The notes under the pieces are model-generated. The model was not told the origin of the DNA, ran no database searches, and saw only the letters and a program-made list of their open reading frames with translations. From Bigelowiella natans CCMP2755 (Eukaryota > Cercozoa > Chlorarachniophyceae), in NCBI GenBank assembly GCA_000320545.1, contig ADNK01000517.1:1-64000 (forward strand): 64,000 bases of DNA. The letters run 5' to 3'. The position numbers and the translations under genes were made by a program. This document shows, one piece after another, positions 22,709-33,189 of the stretch (position 1 is the stretch's first letter; every line of letters starts with the position of its first letter).

Positions 22709-24456
22709 GGTCAGGGGCAATCATGCCTGCACGGGCGCCGCCTTCAATGGACATATTGCAGATGGTCATTCTGGCTTCCATCGACAGCTTACCCATCACA
22801 TCGCCTGCATACTCGATCACATGGCCGGTGCCTCCCGCTGTTCCAATTACGCCGATAATAGCCAGAACAACGTCCTGGGAAATCCAGATGATGTGAATCA
22901 AGAAGAAGAAGAAGAAGAAGAAGAAGAAGAAGAAGAAGCGGCAGTCATGGTTATGAAGATGAAGAGGAATGGAAAATGGAAAGCGGTTTTTACAGAAATG
23001 CATTATATATGTTAGAATACTTATGACGGGTAGGGGGGCGGGGAGGGAGGGGCACCACCTTAGATGTAACTCCTGGAAGCAACTCGCCCTCAACGGTAAT
23101 ACGCATGTTCTTGGCGGGCTTTTGCAACAGCGTTTGTGTGGCCAAAACGTGCTCAACCTCCGATGTACCAATACCGAATGCAAGAGCACCGAAAGCTCCA
23201 TGTGTGGACGTGTGACTGTCCCCGCACACGATCGTCATTCCAGGCTGTGTGAAGCCTGTGCCGTCATCATCATCGTATCATCGACAACACCACCAACCAG
23301 CAGAGAGAAGCTTTGCCCCCCCCCCCCCCCCCCTCTCTCTCTTTTTCTCTCTCTTTGCTCTGTGTGCATGCTTGTGAAGTGCAAATGCACACCTTGCTCG
23401 GGTCCGATGATGTGAACAATGCCCTGGCGTTGGTCCTCCATGCCGAAGTACTCCAAACCGAACTCACCACAGTTTGCTGTCAACGTCTCGACCTTTGTTT
23501 TTGTGCAGTAGCAGGTAAATCAACACAAAGATTCGGCTTCAGCGCAGCGTTGGATCGATTTTAAAGTGGTTTTGCTTGTTCCTGCAAGCTACACCTTACG
23601 TTCTTCAAACACACCCCTCAAGCAACCCCTTAGCGTATGCAACTACAACACAACGTTGAACCTGGAGCTTGGACTCCGGGTTGTCAATCCCCTTCCTACG
23701 ATCTGTCGTTGGAACGTTGTGGTCCGCAGTTGCTAAGGTGCAATCCAAACGACGGACCTGCCGTCCAGCCGTACGGAGTCCCTCGAAGGCTGATGATTCG
23801 ATTTATTATATGCAAATATTCCAATATTACGAATGATTCGATCCAGTGCTAATGTACTAGCCTAAAAATTTTGTCGGGGTGCATAATGGTGCTAATGGTG
23901 ACGTGGAGGCTGCAAAAGATACGTTTGGTGTTTGGCTTCCACCATGAAAACCATCTCACAAGCTTCTATCAGAAATGAGGACACATGGTCTACAAAAACC
24001 TTGAGGGCTCGTGACTTCATGGACAAGGTGACGGTCGATGTAGATGAGGCAGGTGCCATCATCCTGCGAAAAAGGTAGAGGAAAATAAAGTTTAGCATAA
24101 AAGACCCACCCACCTGTGTCTTATCTGTTCTAAAAGGGGAAAATACGATTTACTAGCATCTCCACCAGGCTGATAGTGCGGCTCCATATTCATTCGAAAG
24201 AATGCGTGTGGTAATCACCAACCTGCTTATCTACGACATGACTTTCCCAGATCTTGTCAAAAAGGGTTTTGGGTGCCGAGGACATCCATCGAAGGCTATT
24301 GGTGCCCGTGCGTGCCGCCACGCGACGGTGGGGTCTGAGAAACCAATTAGATGAATTTAGAATCGCGCTTGACGATGGTGTTTTTGTAGCCGGATTTCTC
24401 GACAAAATTTGTCTTAGTTCTCGATGATCCTCCCCCCTTGATCTACTTAGATACAT
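19040..24456 (-). CDS. 3-isopropylmalate dehydratase, fused large (LeuC) and small (LeuD) subunits
   Basis: Leucine biosynthesis: isomerises 2- to 3-isopropylmalate using a [4Fe-4S] cluster. Exons (minus): 24223-24456, 24000-24063, 23662-23789, 23393-23492, 23059-23255, 22707-22874, 22308-22370, 21843-21972, 21583-21701, 21234-21308, 20770-21025, about 20200-20517, 19915-19976, 19640-19766, 19443-19516 and 19040-19190. Large-subunit marks are [33 protein letters not shown] (cluster cysteine) and [14 protein letters not shown] (two more cysteines). Small-subunit marks are [32 protein letters not shown] and [11 protein letters not shown]. One chain carries both, in large-then-small order as in fungi. 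The N-terminus ([20 protein letters not shown]) looks like a mitochondrial presequence. The ATG at 24456 is the first in frame; 24285 is an alternative. One intron seems to use a GC donor (after FILNQ). Several introns are mostly microsatellite. Confidence 0.93.
19575..22060. repeat. Microsatellites in LeuCD introns, 3' half
   Basis: (GGA)n at 19580-19627, (CA)n at 20101-20141, GAT/GGT runs at 20697-20735, (CAT)n at 21044-21081, CTA/CTT/CTG mosaic at 21148-21233, (GAT)n at 21398-21424 and (TA)n at 22018-22060. The 21148-21233 tract, read on the coding strand, begins with the splice donor GTA of the exon 21234-21308. Confidence 0.9.
22388..22938. repeat. AAG, CT/CA compound and AAG microsatellites in LeuCD introns
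   Basis: (AAG)n at about 22397-22427; (CT)n at 22628-22663 joined to (AC)n at 22672-22706; (AAG)n at 22899-22937. On the coding strand the AC tract reads (GT)n and its first GT is the splice donor of exon 22707-22874. Confidence 0.92.
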
Positions 24457-26430
24457 GTGTTTTCGAAAAAGTAGTCTCCGAAATTGGGAAAATGGGGATA
24501 CGAAAAATAACACATGCTAGGACCCTCTGCGATTGTGACAACTATGAGCTTCTTCATGTGACTAAGCATGCAGGAGTAGCTTCTCTGGTAGTTCTAACGT
24601 TCTAAGAGGTTAACCGAGTGAGTAAGCAACGCCACATTGTTGAGCAACGTTCTCTCGTTCGGGGAAGGGGGGTTCCAAAGGTTACGTTCCCGTGTTTTTG
24701 CGCCACGTCGGATTACGTCTAGGCTGAAATTCGACATAAATGCACTCCCTTTTATAGACTGCGACATCACGGAAATAGCTTGATGTTTTCATCAGCATTT
24801 TTCCCAAATAAAATGTTGTCGTTCGAACCAATCGCCGATCCTTTTCTGCACAATTGGCATTCCTCCCGTAGATCTACTCGCCCTGTCGATCGGCTTGTCA
24901 ACAGCCTGCAGCCCATCGGAATGTCGAATTGACACGAATCTTGAGCAGAGTGATCCTTGAGCTCATTCAGTAATGCAGGTTCTGTTCAGCATTCTTCTTC
25001 TTCCTTCAGCCGCAGATCAGCCACTCGTTCAATCTGACATTCGGCTGCACGTCGACATGCACCATTCTGGCATTGGAATTGCTTCGTGCATCGTTGGCGC
25101 TTGGAACCACCATCCATCATTGCATTGATCAATCAATTCGTCGTTCATTCAAGTGGTGAGCCAGCACACTAATCGTCGGTTGCACTGACGAGCGCTGTCA
25201 CGAAGGAAGAGTTGGAAGGAGAGTGGAAGAGTGTGAGGAAGAAGAAGAAGATGCAAAGAAGAAGAAGAAGAATGAGAAGACGAAGCAGCACGTGGATTAG
25301 AGGAAGTCCAGAAATCATAGAAGTGTGTGTGCGTCTATACATCACCCTCAAAAACTGCACACCACTAGACCAGGTTCTCCCATTCTGATCAAGCCTGGTG
25401 TCTGACGAAGTCACGGGGCTCACGTTCATCGATCGTGCTGAGGTGCGCACAGCGGAAGCACCTCATCATGGACTGTGTGAGTGCGTGCATGTGATGTGTG
25501 TCCTTGTTGATCGAGCACAATTTGATCACAAGAAGGTGCAGTGATCACAACTCTTATACTCTACCTTACTAGCTAGACTGAAGGAGACACAACGATGCCA
25601 TCCAGCCAGCGCCACAAACTCACTCATTTTTCAACATCAGCACTAGACATAGCAGGCAGGGAGCGGACAAAGCTCCGCAACAAACTGCTCTGCACGACCA
25701 AACGCGGACTGGCGTCAAGAATTTTGGGCCGCTGTGCTCTGTGCTTCATAGAGCTTATGCATTGCTACATCACATTGCCAGAAATTCAGGATTTCATGTG
25801 TGCAAACTTGCATCCATCCAGACAAACAAGTGAAGGCTCTGCCCGCTCATTAGTTGCACATTGATTTTGTTCATTGCTGACAGTGATTGCATGCATTGTG
25901 TTCTGTGTTGCAAATGTCTGCTCGCTCATCAGCTGCACACTGCTAGCATTGGTTTTGTTCATTGCTGACAGAATTTGCATGCATCGTGTTCTGTGTCACA
26001 AACATCTGCTCGCTCATCAGTTGCACATTGGTTTCATTTATTGCTGACAGAACATGCATCGTGTTCCATGTTACAAACATTTTGCAATATGTCGAACTTC
26101 ACTACATGCTTTTTTTGTACCATGCATGCATCTCTAGCTACGCTAGTACGACGGTGACACTTTTGTTTAATATTAGTCTTCTTGCGCATCTTAATTGCAC
26201 TAAGCACGCCCGACCAGGTCACTTCAATCTCACGCGGTTTCTACACTTATTTTTTCCGCCTTAATCTAAACGAATATGCCAGGATCCTAATTTCCTGTAT
26301 GCAGTGACTACACTGCATCGCATCAAAAGTCTGCTTCTTACATTTCTAGCTAGTAACAATAACTGCGTTTTTCGGTTAGGAGACTTGATAATTCTTCATG
26401 TATATACAAAATTTTCAAAATTAATTTCTT
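24457..26430. other. Spacer between LeuCD 5' end and Psf3 3' end
   Basis: About 2 kb. AAG-rich tract at 25239-25285. A tandem repeat occupies about 25839-26080. Open frames at 25169-25450 (-) and 25595-25864 (+) are not supported by splice or family evidence. Confidence 0.5.
25839..26080. repeat. Imperfect tandem repeat, unit about 80-90 bp, three copies
   Basis: Each copy runs GCTCGCTCATCAGTTGCACA, then TTGCTGACAG, then GCATCGTGTTC and ends in a CAAA-type motif. Copies start near 25839, 25919 and 26008 and differ by substitutions and small indels. Confidence 0.75.
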
Positions 26431-27336
26431 TTAGGAGTACTTCTTCCTTTTGCGGTAACGTTTGTCTCCTGTCCTCCATTTATATATTGCCCTCTCCGCA
26501 TCGTGCTTCGTATTCAGAACTGATATTTTATAATTAGAAATTATGGAAATGAATTTACGTTGTTTACGTCACAATAATAAATCTTTTCGGTAATTATTGA
26601 TTCGTAGGGAATAGATGTTAGAATAAAAACTTACTTTCTTCTTCGAGCAACGCTAGCTTTGACACGAAAGGCGCATGCGTGTTCGCACGCCAGACGGTAG
26701 ATCTGACAATTATTTCTCGGAATCTGGCCCCCAGGCCCTTTAATAGCATCCCAGTTATGGACGGGTCCTGAAACCTAAAGGTAGGAGAACTTATTGATGA
26801 CTTATTCCTCAAGATCTTTTGGAAAGCTGATGTGGTTCTTACAGTTCAGATAGTCTTTGGCCGAGCTCGTAGAAATGTGGAGGACAACGCTCCCTTAAAT
26901 CCATTGCTTCTGGCTCAGCTAAAAAATTCTTTTCGAAGGCCTTCCCTAAGTAGTCTGGAATGTTTATATCTACGACGTTCCGTTTTTTGAGTGATTCGGC
27001 GAGCCAAAAGGGCACCTGGACTTTCGCATCTTCTTTCACCTGTCGACAGTATTTGCGCTATTCACCCTCAGGATCTACCATCAATCATTTATTATTTACG
27101 TCATCTGAGATCCCATTCGGGTCAAGGTATCCAAGATCTGTTGCGTCGATTCTGAAACTCACGGTTACGGGCTGATGGGATAGGAGACAGACAAGTCAGA
27201 AATTTTATGTTATATGCGAGTTGGATTGCAAAATTTGTACTGCGTGAGTGAATGCGTGTACCTCTGACTCTATAAGAATATCATCAATGTCGTAGTAAGA
27301 GCTTCTATTCGGTCTGCTCTTTCCAGAGGAGGACAT
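26431..27336 (-). CDS. PSF3: GINS complex subunit Psf3
   Basis: Subunit of the GINS tetramer, part of the CMG replicative helicase in the nucleus. Five exons (27262-27336, 27100-27171, 26843-27039, 26635-26774, 26431-26519) close in phase to 190 residues, the usual Psf3 size. Family marks are the start SSYYDIDDILIESE (the conserved Y-DID-DIL segment), VQVPFWLAESLKKRNVVDI (the PxWL motif), IPDYLGKAF, then DLRERCPPHFYELGQRL, and a basic C-terminus (KWRTGDKRYRKRKKYS). Introns are about 70-115 bp and lack microsatellites. The gene is divergent from the small basic protein gene at 28029. Confidence 0.9.
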
Positions 27337-28028
27337 GGGGATGCGGGACAAGAAGGATGGTGGCTGTTGGAAGAGTGCCTACTTTGCGTGCTATTGGGCT
27401 TTCGGTGGTCGTCGCATTGAGAGAATGTGCTGCATTCATCAACCTGCCAAACACGCGGGAACTAGTTTGGATTTTGGATCAATCCTGATCATCAAGGAAA
27501 TTGCCTTGTGTTTTCGATTTGCGACTGCATGCCGACCTTTGAACGATAATTATTTACCGGGAGAAGAAGTAGATCTATCTTGCTACATAGATCTAGATCT
27601 ACATGTAGATCTACCAGGATTATTTTTATCAGTTGATTTTCTTGCAGGGACGGAACTTGTTTTCGGCTTACTATTTGGATCAAATTTTAAGCCGAAAACA
27701 TCTTATTTCCATGACAGATTATCATGAAAATATTTTTATGAAAACTAGGCACACTTCTCCCAACGCAAGGTCTCCATTGTGGTGTTGTGTAGCGAGCCAT
27801 TCAGCCGGGGTTGGACAGGACACGCTTCTGCTCTAAGTTGCCGTATCCTTTCCCTCACTGTCCTGAAATTTTTTAATGTGTTATTGCACGCGGTGCATAG
27901 AAATAGCAACGAAATTTTGTTCACCGCTGCGTGTAATTATCTCCGATGTAGAAGACGTAGTTGGTGCATGCAGGTCTTGCTGAAGAAAGAATCAAAATGT
28001 ATGTACTAATTGATAGGCTTTCATAAGT
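27337..28028. promoter_or_regulatory. Divergent intergenic region with AGATCT palindrome cluster
   Basis: Shared 5' spacer of Psf3 (-) and the small basic protein (+). At 27569-27614 four AGATCT cores lie within 46 bp, two of them in GTAGATCTA contexts, giving nested inverted repeats. The role as regulatory DNA is inferred from position only. An open frame overlapping 27335-27727 is antisense to the Psf3 start and is not accepted as a gene. Confidence 0.35.
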
Positions 28029-28588
28029 ATGCCAAAGCAAAAAAAGCGGAAAGGCGGAAATGGCGACAAGAAGAAAAAGGACTTCCCAAAAAATGTCACT
28101 TCCGCTCCGAATCAGTCAACATCGCAAAAGAAAACACCAGCAGAAGGAACGGACTTCGTCGCTGTTGCTTCCGTTGATAAAATGGGCAACATTGATGGCC
28201 CTTGGATTAAGGAGATTCGAGAAATAGAGCAGGACACCAAGCACAAATTTGGAGAAAGAGGAACAGCCATCGCTGCCACCAACCCCCCTTTCGCAAATAA
28301 CGCGGACAAACTGGTAATCGTAATATGTATCCATCGTTCTTCGAACTTAGAATTTGGAATATTGATTGCTACGATTTCTATCCATTTTGATTCTCCATTC
28401 AATAGGCTCATCAGCATCCACCCAACGCCGCTGTGAGCAACATAAAACTGATGGACAGGAAACTTGTTAAGCCGGCACCAAGAAGTAGTTATACCAGGGT
28501 TTTGGGTAGTGGGCAGTCGTTGATTGGAAATATTAGAAGTGGAGTTGATAGTTTATGTGCTGCTGAGGTGATGGCTATGGCGCAGTGA
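28029..28588 (+). CDS. Small basic protein, function unknown
   Basis: Two exons, 28029-28313 and 28406-28588, phase 0, giving 155 residues. The N-terminus is strongly basic (MPKQKKRKGGNGDKKKKDFP), followed by a polar stretch with DFVAVASVDKMGNIDGPWIK and a second half without acidic clusters (LMDRKLVKPAPRSSYTRVLG). No domain was recognised. The basic head suggests nuclear or nucleic-acid association, which is inference only. The intron (92 bp) is clean. Confidence 0.55.
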
Positions 28589-28839
28589 TGGAATATGCCT
28601 ATTTTTATTAACGGTGGTTCTTGTACATTGACGCCTCCTCCTTTGGACATACATATTGTCTGGGAAACATTAGGAAGACCTCGTAAGCTTACGATAAGCG
28701 ATCAATTTGTAGGGGCTTCGTTAGGAGGTAGAGTAAATTTATTCAGCTAACAAAATGGACAATTATCACATTGGTCATTTGGTGTATATACCTGTTCACA
28801 ATATGCTTAATCCCAACCCCAACAACCCCCCTCTTCTTT

Positions 28840-28842
<3 letters not shown>

Positions 28843-28877
<35 letters not shown>

Positions 28878-28890
28878 GAGAGACATTACA

Positions 28891-28935
<45 letters not shown>
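28843..28935. repeat. (CT)n and (TA)n upstream of ankyrin-SAM gene
   Basis: (CT)n at about 28843-28873, a short spacer with CAGAGAGACATTACAGAC, then (TA)n at 28896-28934. Confidence 0.9.
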
Positions 28936-28940
<5 letters not shown>

Positions 28941-30265
28941 CAATGTATATGTTGTTAACTTACAACAAGGTAACTTGCGTCGGTTGATACATCTGCGACG
29001 CAAAGTCGCGATTGATTGCACCAACCGAAAATGGGGCTGGACCGCGCTTATGGCTGCGTCGGGAAATGGCCACCTCAACTGCGTGCGGTAGTAGTTTCAC
29101 CATTAGTAAAAGTAGTAGCATGGCAGCTGTGATTATATAAGCATTCGTGCAAAAGCTGAAAGTGAGCACTTAACTAAACAGACACACACAATTAATGGTT
29201 GCGGGCTGTCGCCGCGATTTTTTGTATTTTACATATGCGCCTAATCAACCCACTCATCACCATCATCACCATTGTAATCATTACTATCATCATCACAGGT
29301 ATCTATTGACGTGTACAGCCTGCATAAATATACAGGAAAAGGTGGTTTGATTGATTCGAATTCAATACCTTATTCTGTGCTACTTCATACTGATGTGAGG
29401 AAAATGCCATCTTTGTCCCTCTTCTTTTTCTTCATTTTTGTCGTCATTCTCATTTTACGGTTACACCCGCAGAGAAGCGGGTGGACGGCATTGATGCTGG
29501 CGGCACGTTCAATGAATTTGGACATTGTCGAGTATTTAATACGGCACGGAGCTGATATAAAGGCCCGTAGCAGCAACCATCAAACAGTGTACGGGCTCGG
29601 AGATAGAGTGCTTGTTGGCAAAGCCATCCAAAGAGGGCTAGAGGCCAGAAGCAAGATGAACAAAAGAATAAAAAAGGAAGAGGAGCAACATCATGCGAGG
29701 GGAGAAGAACAAGGGGAGGGAAAGGGCCAGGCCACCAATAGCAGGAAACCACTTCTTCAATGGTAGTACGATATGCAACTAAATATCCACTTCAATGTCA
29801 CTCAGAGTACTGTGCGTCCGAACCCTAAAATTGAATTATGAGAACAGAATACAATGGCAGATTTGCGCTTTTGAAATGACAACATATACATATGAAGTAC
29901 TGTGAATGCTGTGAAATCTTTATAATCTTTTTTCCCTTTCCTTCATTGCCTTACGTGTAGGAACGAAGACGACGTAAGACTGTGGCTCAAAGCCGTAGGT
30001 TGTTCAAAGGTGGAAAAGGCTTTTGAAGAGAACATGGTTGATGGTGAGTGGCTTCTAGACATGAACGAGCAGGTAATGGAATGGGAAGACAATAAGGATT
30101 ATATGAGAACTAGCTTTGAAAAACTTTTAGCTTTATGTAGCACTGGTGCAGCACTAATGCCTTACCAAAAAATGATAGGCATTAGACGAGCTCGGGATAG
30201 GCGATGAAAAGGTTCGCTCGAAGCTAAAACTTGAGATTAGTCGCTTGATATTAGGGCCAGACTAA
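28936..30265 (+). CDS. Ankyrin repeat and SAM domain protein
   Basis: Exons 28936(?)-29087, 29299-29341, 29473-29762, 29961-30072 and 30179-30265 join in phase. Two ankyrin repeats are visible: GWTALMAASGNGHLNCVRYL and GWTALMLAARSMNLDIVEYL continuing into IRHGADI. A Lys/Glu/Gln-rich linker follows (about 29660-29762). The C-terminus is a SAM domain: DDVRLWLKAVGCSKVEKAF, then WLLDMNEQ and LDELGIGDEKVRSKL. Ankyrin plus SAM is known in scaffold proteins; partners here are unknown. The start is uncertain: either the ATG at 28936, just after the TA repeat, or an upstream exon with an acceptor just before GGTAACTTGCG. About 205 residues as read. Confidence 0.8.
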
Positions 30266-31056
30266 GTCGATCATATCTTTTCAATTTCACAAGGCAACGC
30301 TCTATACATTTATACTGATGATTACCCAATGTATTAAAGCGGAACTCAATGTAAATAGAAATAGCAAGAAGGAAGATGCGCTTCTCTAATGCAAGTGGCT
30401 AGCGCTCGCGTGCGGTGTTGTGCTATTATTGGTCACGATCTGCATCGGATCAATCGCTGTGCGTTACGTGGCTGTCTCATATCCAAGGCAGAGCCCAGCT
30501 ATGTCATCTGTGAGTCAGCATATAATGCATGTGATTTGTGGCACACTCCTATGTGACTGCTCTGCACTCATCTATACGTCACTGAACTGTGCAAGCTTAC
30601 ATGCATCCACGATCATCACCTTGCCTCTCATCAAGCACACTCTAGATCTCATTTTTTTGGGGATCATTGCCGTGGCAGCTCAATGTGGACATTTAACTGC
30701 AGCACTGCAGCACATTAGCACATCGCATTCATCACTCGCCCATTGAACAAAAGTGTAAATAATGTTATAAATTCTGAAATATGATGAACGACGCGTTTAT
30801 ACGTTGGCGATGTCGACATGTCGACGCGCTCCTCGATGGCACAAGTACCCGGATCGAAGTTAGATATAAAGCAAGCAAACTTTAGCGCATATGCGATGCC
30901 ATACATCAGCTAGATTAAATGACGTAGTGTTACAGGCCATACGAAAATAAGACAATCCTGATACTACGATGTACCTCTTATCAACATGTACAGCATCCAT
31001 CTCATCGATGCTAGGCAGACACTATATATTTCCTCAATAAGAATTACTTTCTTTCA
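30266..31056. other. Spacer, no gene seen
   Basis: 3' flanks of two convergent genes (ankyrin-SAM and OST48). TGCATG, CATGC and TCATC words are common. Open frames at 30420-30746 (+) and 30715-30906 (-) have no support. Confidence 0.55.
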
Positions 31057-32779
31057 TTATTCGAATTTTCCATAGAGGAAGTATACGCCGAAAGTGAGGA
31101 AGCCGACCATCAAAGAGAAGGCGCTCGCATAGTATGGGTATGCAACTAGAAGGAATCTGTCGTATTCATCATGGCGATAAGGCTTGACCGAAACAGAATC
31201 CATCACTTCTATTGCCGAGAAACCCGGTCGTCTGTACGAAATCTTGATTTTGTAGCATCCATAAACATCTGGAGCTTTGAGGGTAGATTTGTAGTTTCCC
31301 TTTCCGTCCGTTTCCATCGTAGCTCGCACATATGGGTCCATCATTACTAGCTCTATCTGCACATCATCATGGGTGAAAGGTTCCCAGCTGTTTGATTCTG
31401 CCATGAATTCTTGAATAACCAGCTTCACAACCTAATGAAGGCGGGGGGTGGGGGGTTAAAACCATTTATTTCAGAAAAGATACTTTATTTGTAGCAGTGA
31501 AAGTAACGGTTAAAAAAATTACCAAATCCTCCGATACACGATAAGTTGCAGGGTTAATCGCGCCTCCATCGAGTTTCTGGTGGGTGAAATTGACAGCCCG
31601 CAGGACACCTTTCTCCCTGAAGTTCCATTTGCTCAATGCAGACGCAAATGCCTGATTACCAGCTTTCTTGGCTGGTGATTTAGCATCTTGGGATGGGGTT
31701 GCAAGTGATGCAAATGCAGATTCTTTCACAGGAGCGTTGAAGTATTTGTTGCTAAACATTTCCCTCGATCCGACGAATGTTATGCGCGAATTGCTCCTGG
31801 ACTGGACAGCGCTTACTAAAACAGTGTCGGACCCTGCACTCTCAGGATATTCTTTTACAACCTTTCCTGGGACGTAAGAGTAGCCAGTAGGAGAGGCCGT
31901 AAGAACCTTGAAAATCAACGAGCTATCGTCGTTGATTGCGTGCCCGATTCCATTGTAAACAATTGGAGTGTCAACGGAGATATCCCCAACGATGTTTTTC
32001 GAATCTTCGGTTAATTTCCCAATAACTTTAGTGTGCATGCCTTGCTCGTCACCCTCGATGTCGTGGTGAACATGGTCGATAACCATCGTGTTCTGGGAGT
32101 CAAAGTCGATTCCGCACTCATTTGCCAATTCACGATTGGTTTCGGTAGGGTCGGAATCGACAATCACCATGGCATTTCTTCCGGAATCCAGGAATTCGGT
32201 CATATGGGTAACATCAAAGTCCCCTCCAAAATCTGTCGAAAAATCAACCAATTAGGAACGTGAATTATTTACTTTTCAAGAAAATGATAGCAGGTGCGGT
32301 TACCTTCAGTACTTGGCGAGAAGAGAATTACATTGTCGTATTCGAATTCTCCATATTTTCCCGCTTTAAGAGTTCGGTCTTTTGCACTGAAGAATGAAAG
32401 CTTATGCCCCCGATCTGAGCATTAGTTTAGCAGATATGATTGGCTGAATTTACTATCAATCTCTTTATTGCCTTCCCCTACGTTCTCTCCCTCTCTCTTC
32501 CCTCCAAAATATGATTTTACTGTGGATTTACATAGATGTAAACATTATTTTCCCCCTCTCGCTTCCTAAAACTCTGTGTTTCTCATTGGCATCACTCTTC
32601 AGGTCCTTGAAGAAGATCGAATGCGTGTGAGGAATTTTGGGGTCGTCAAGGATCACGAGCGTCTTGGCCTCAAACCCTATGGCGTGCAGTGTTTGCACAT
32701 TTAGGAAGAGGAAGAATAGGGACAGGATACGAATGAAGAGGTGTCGCGGGGCATTCGCAGTTGCCAGCGTGTCACGCAT
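31057..32779 (-). CDS. Oligosaccharyltransferase 48-kDa subunit (OST48/DDOST/Wbp1)
   Basis: Subunit of the ER-membrane oligosaccharyltransferase, which transfers the preassembled glycan to Asn-X-Ser/Thr. Four exons (32596-32779, 32304-32414, 31523-32232, 31057-31431) close in phase to 459 residues, the normal family length. It has a signal peptide (after MRDTLATANAPRHLF), LVILDDPKIPHTHSIFF, then LKNRGHKLSFFSAKDRTLKA, YGEFEYDNVILFSPSTEDFG, the long luminal region, and one C-terminal transmembrane helix in YYASAFSLMVGFLTFGVYFL followed by a short cytosolic YGKFE tail. It is divergent, by 410 bp, from a secreted protein that carries six N-glycosylation sequons. Confidence 0.95.
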
Positions 32780-33189
32780 GGTTCCAGAATGGAGGTCGTC
32801 CGCTGATTATTGCAATCGGTACCCAAGCTCGGTAGCCAGATTTTTGCCCGGGATTTCGATATTCCCCGATATTTTTAAGTTGCGTAAATCTCTAGGAGTT
32901 TGTTCTCTGTGACATCCCCGAACGATTGTCTCAAACAAAGAATTTCCTTTTGGGTTGTCCGCGGTCTTTCTCGGTTCTCCGGAGGTTCTTACGTCACGAT
33001 GTTTCAGGAAAGTATCAGCGAACGACATCCTTTGTTATATGTCGTCGCGTCGCTGCGGTCATAAATTCCGACTGGTGAAGGAAAGAGTATGTATTTTGGA
33101 AGAATATTGTAATTTCGTCTTGACGCATCTAGTAAATCAAGGACAAACTAAGAAATCTCAAAATAGTGCTCGAAACCTGATAGCTTGCC
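32780..33189. promoter_or_regulatory. 410-bp divergent spacer between OST48 and secreted glycoprotein
   Basis: Head-to-head start codons at 32779 (-) and 33190 (+). A 73-codon open frame (32807-33028, -) lies inside what should be the OST48 leader and may be an upstream ORF, but nothing else supports it. No TATA-like element stands out. Confidence 0.4.

Noticed and set aside
25169-25864. Frames at 25169-25450 (-) and 25595-25864 (+)
   Set aside because: Low-complexity Leu/Phe run in one and no recognisable feature in the other; no splice-compatible neighbours.
25839-26080. Possible CRISPR-like or small-RNA array
   Set aside because: Units are long, imperfect and without unique spacers; eukaryotic context makes a simple tandem duplication the right reading.
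27335-27727. 130-codon plus-strand frame overlapping the Psf3 start
   Set aside because: Overlaps the Psf3 start codon by only two bases and lies in the divergent spacer; its GTA/GATCTA-coded residues carry no motif.
32807-33028. 73-codon minus-strand frame upstream of OST48
   Set aside because: Lies in the probable leader of OST48; no signal, domain or splice evidence. It may at most be an upstream ORF.
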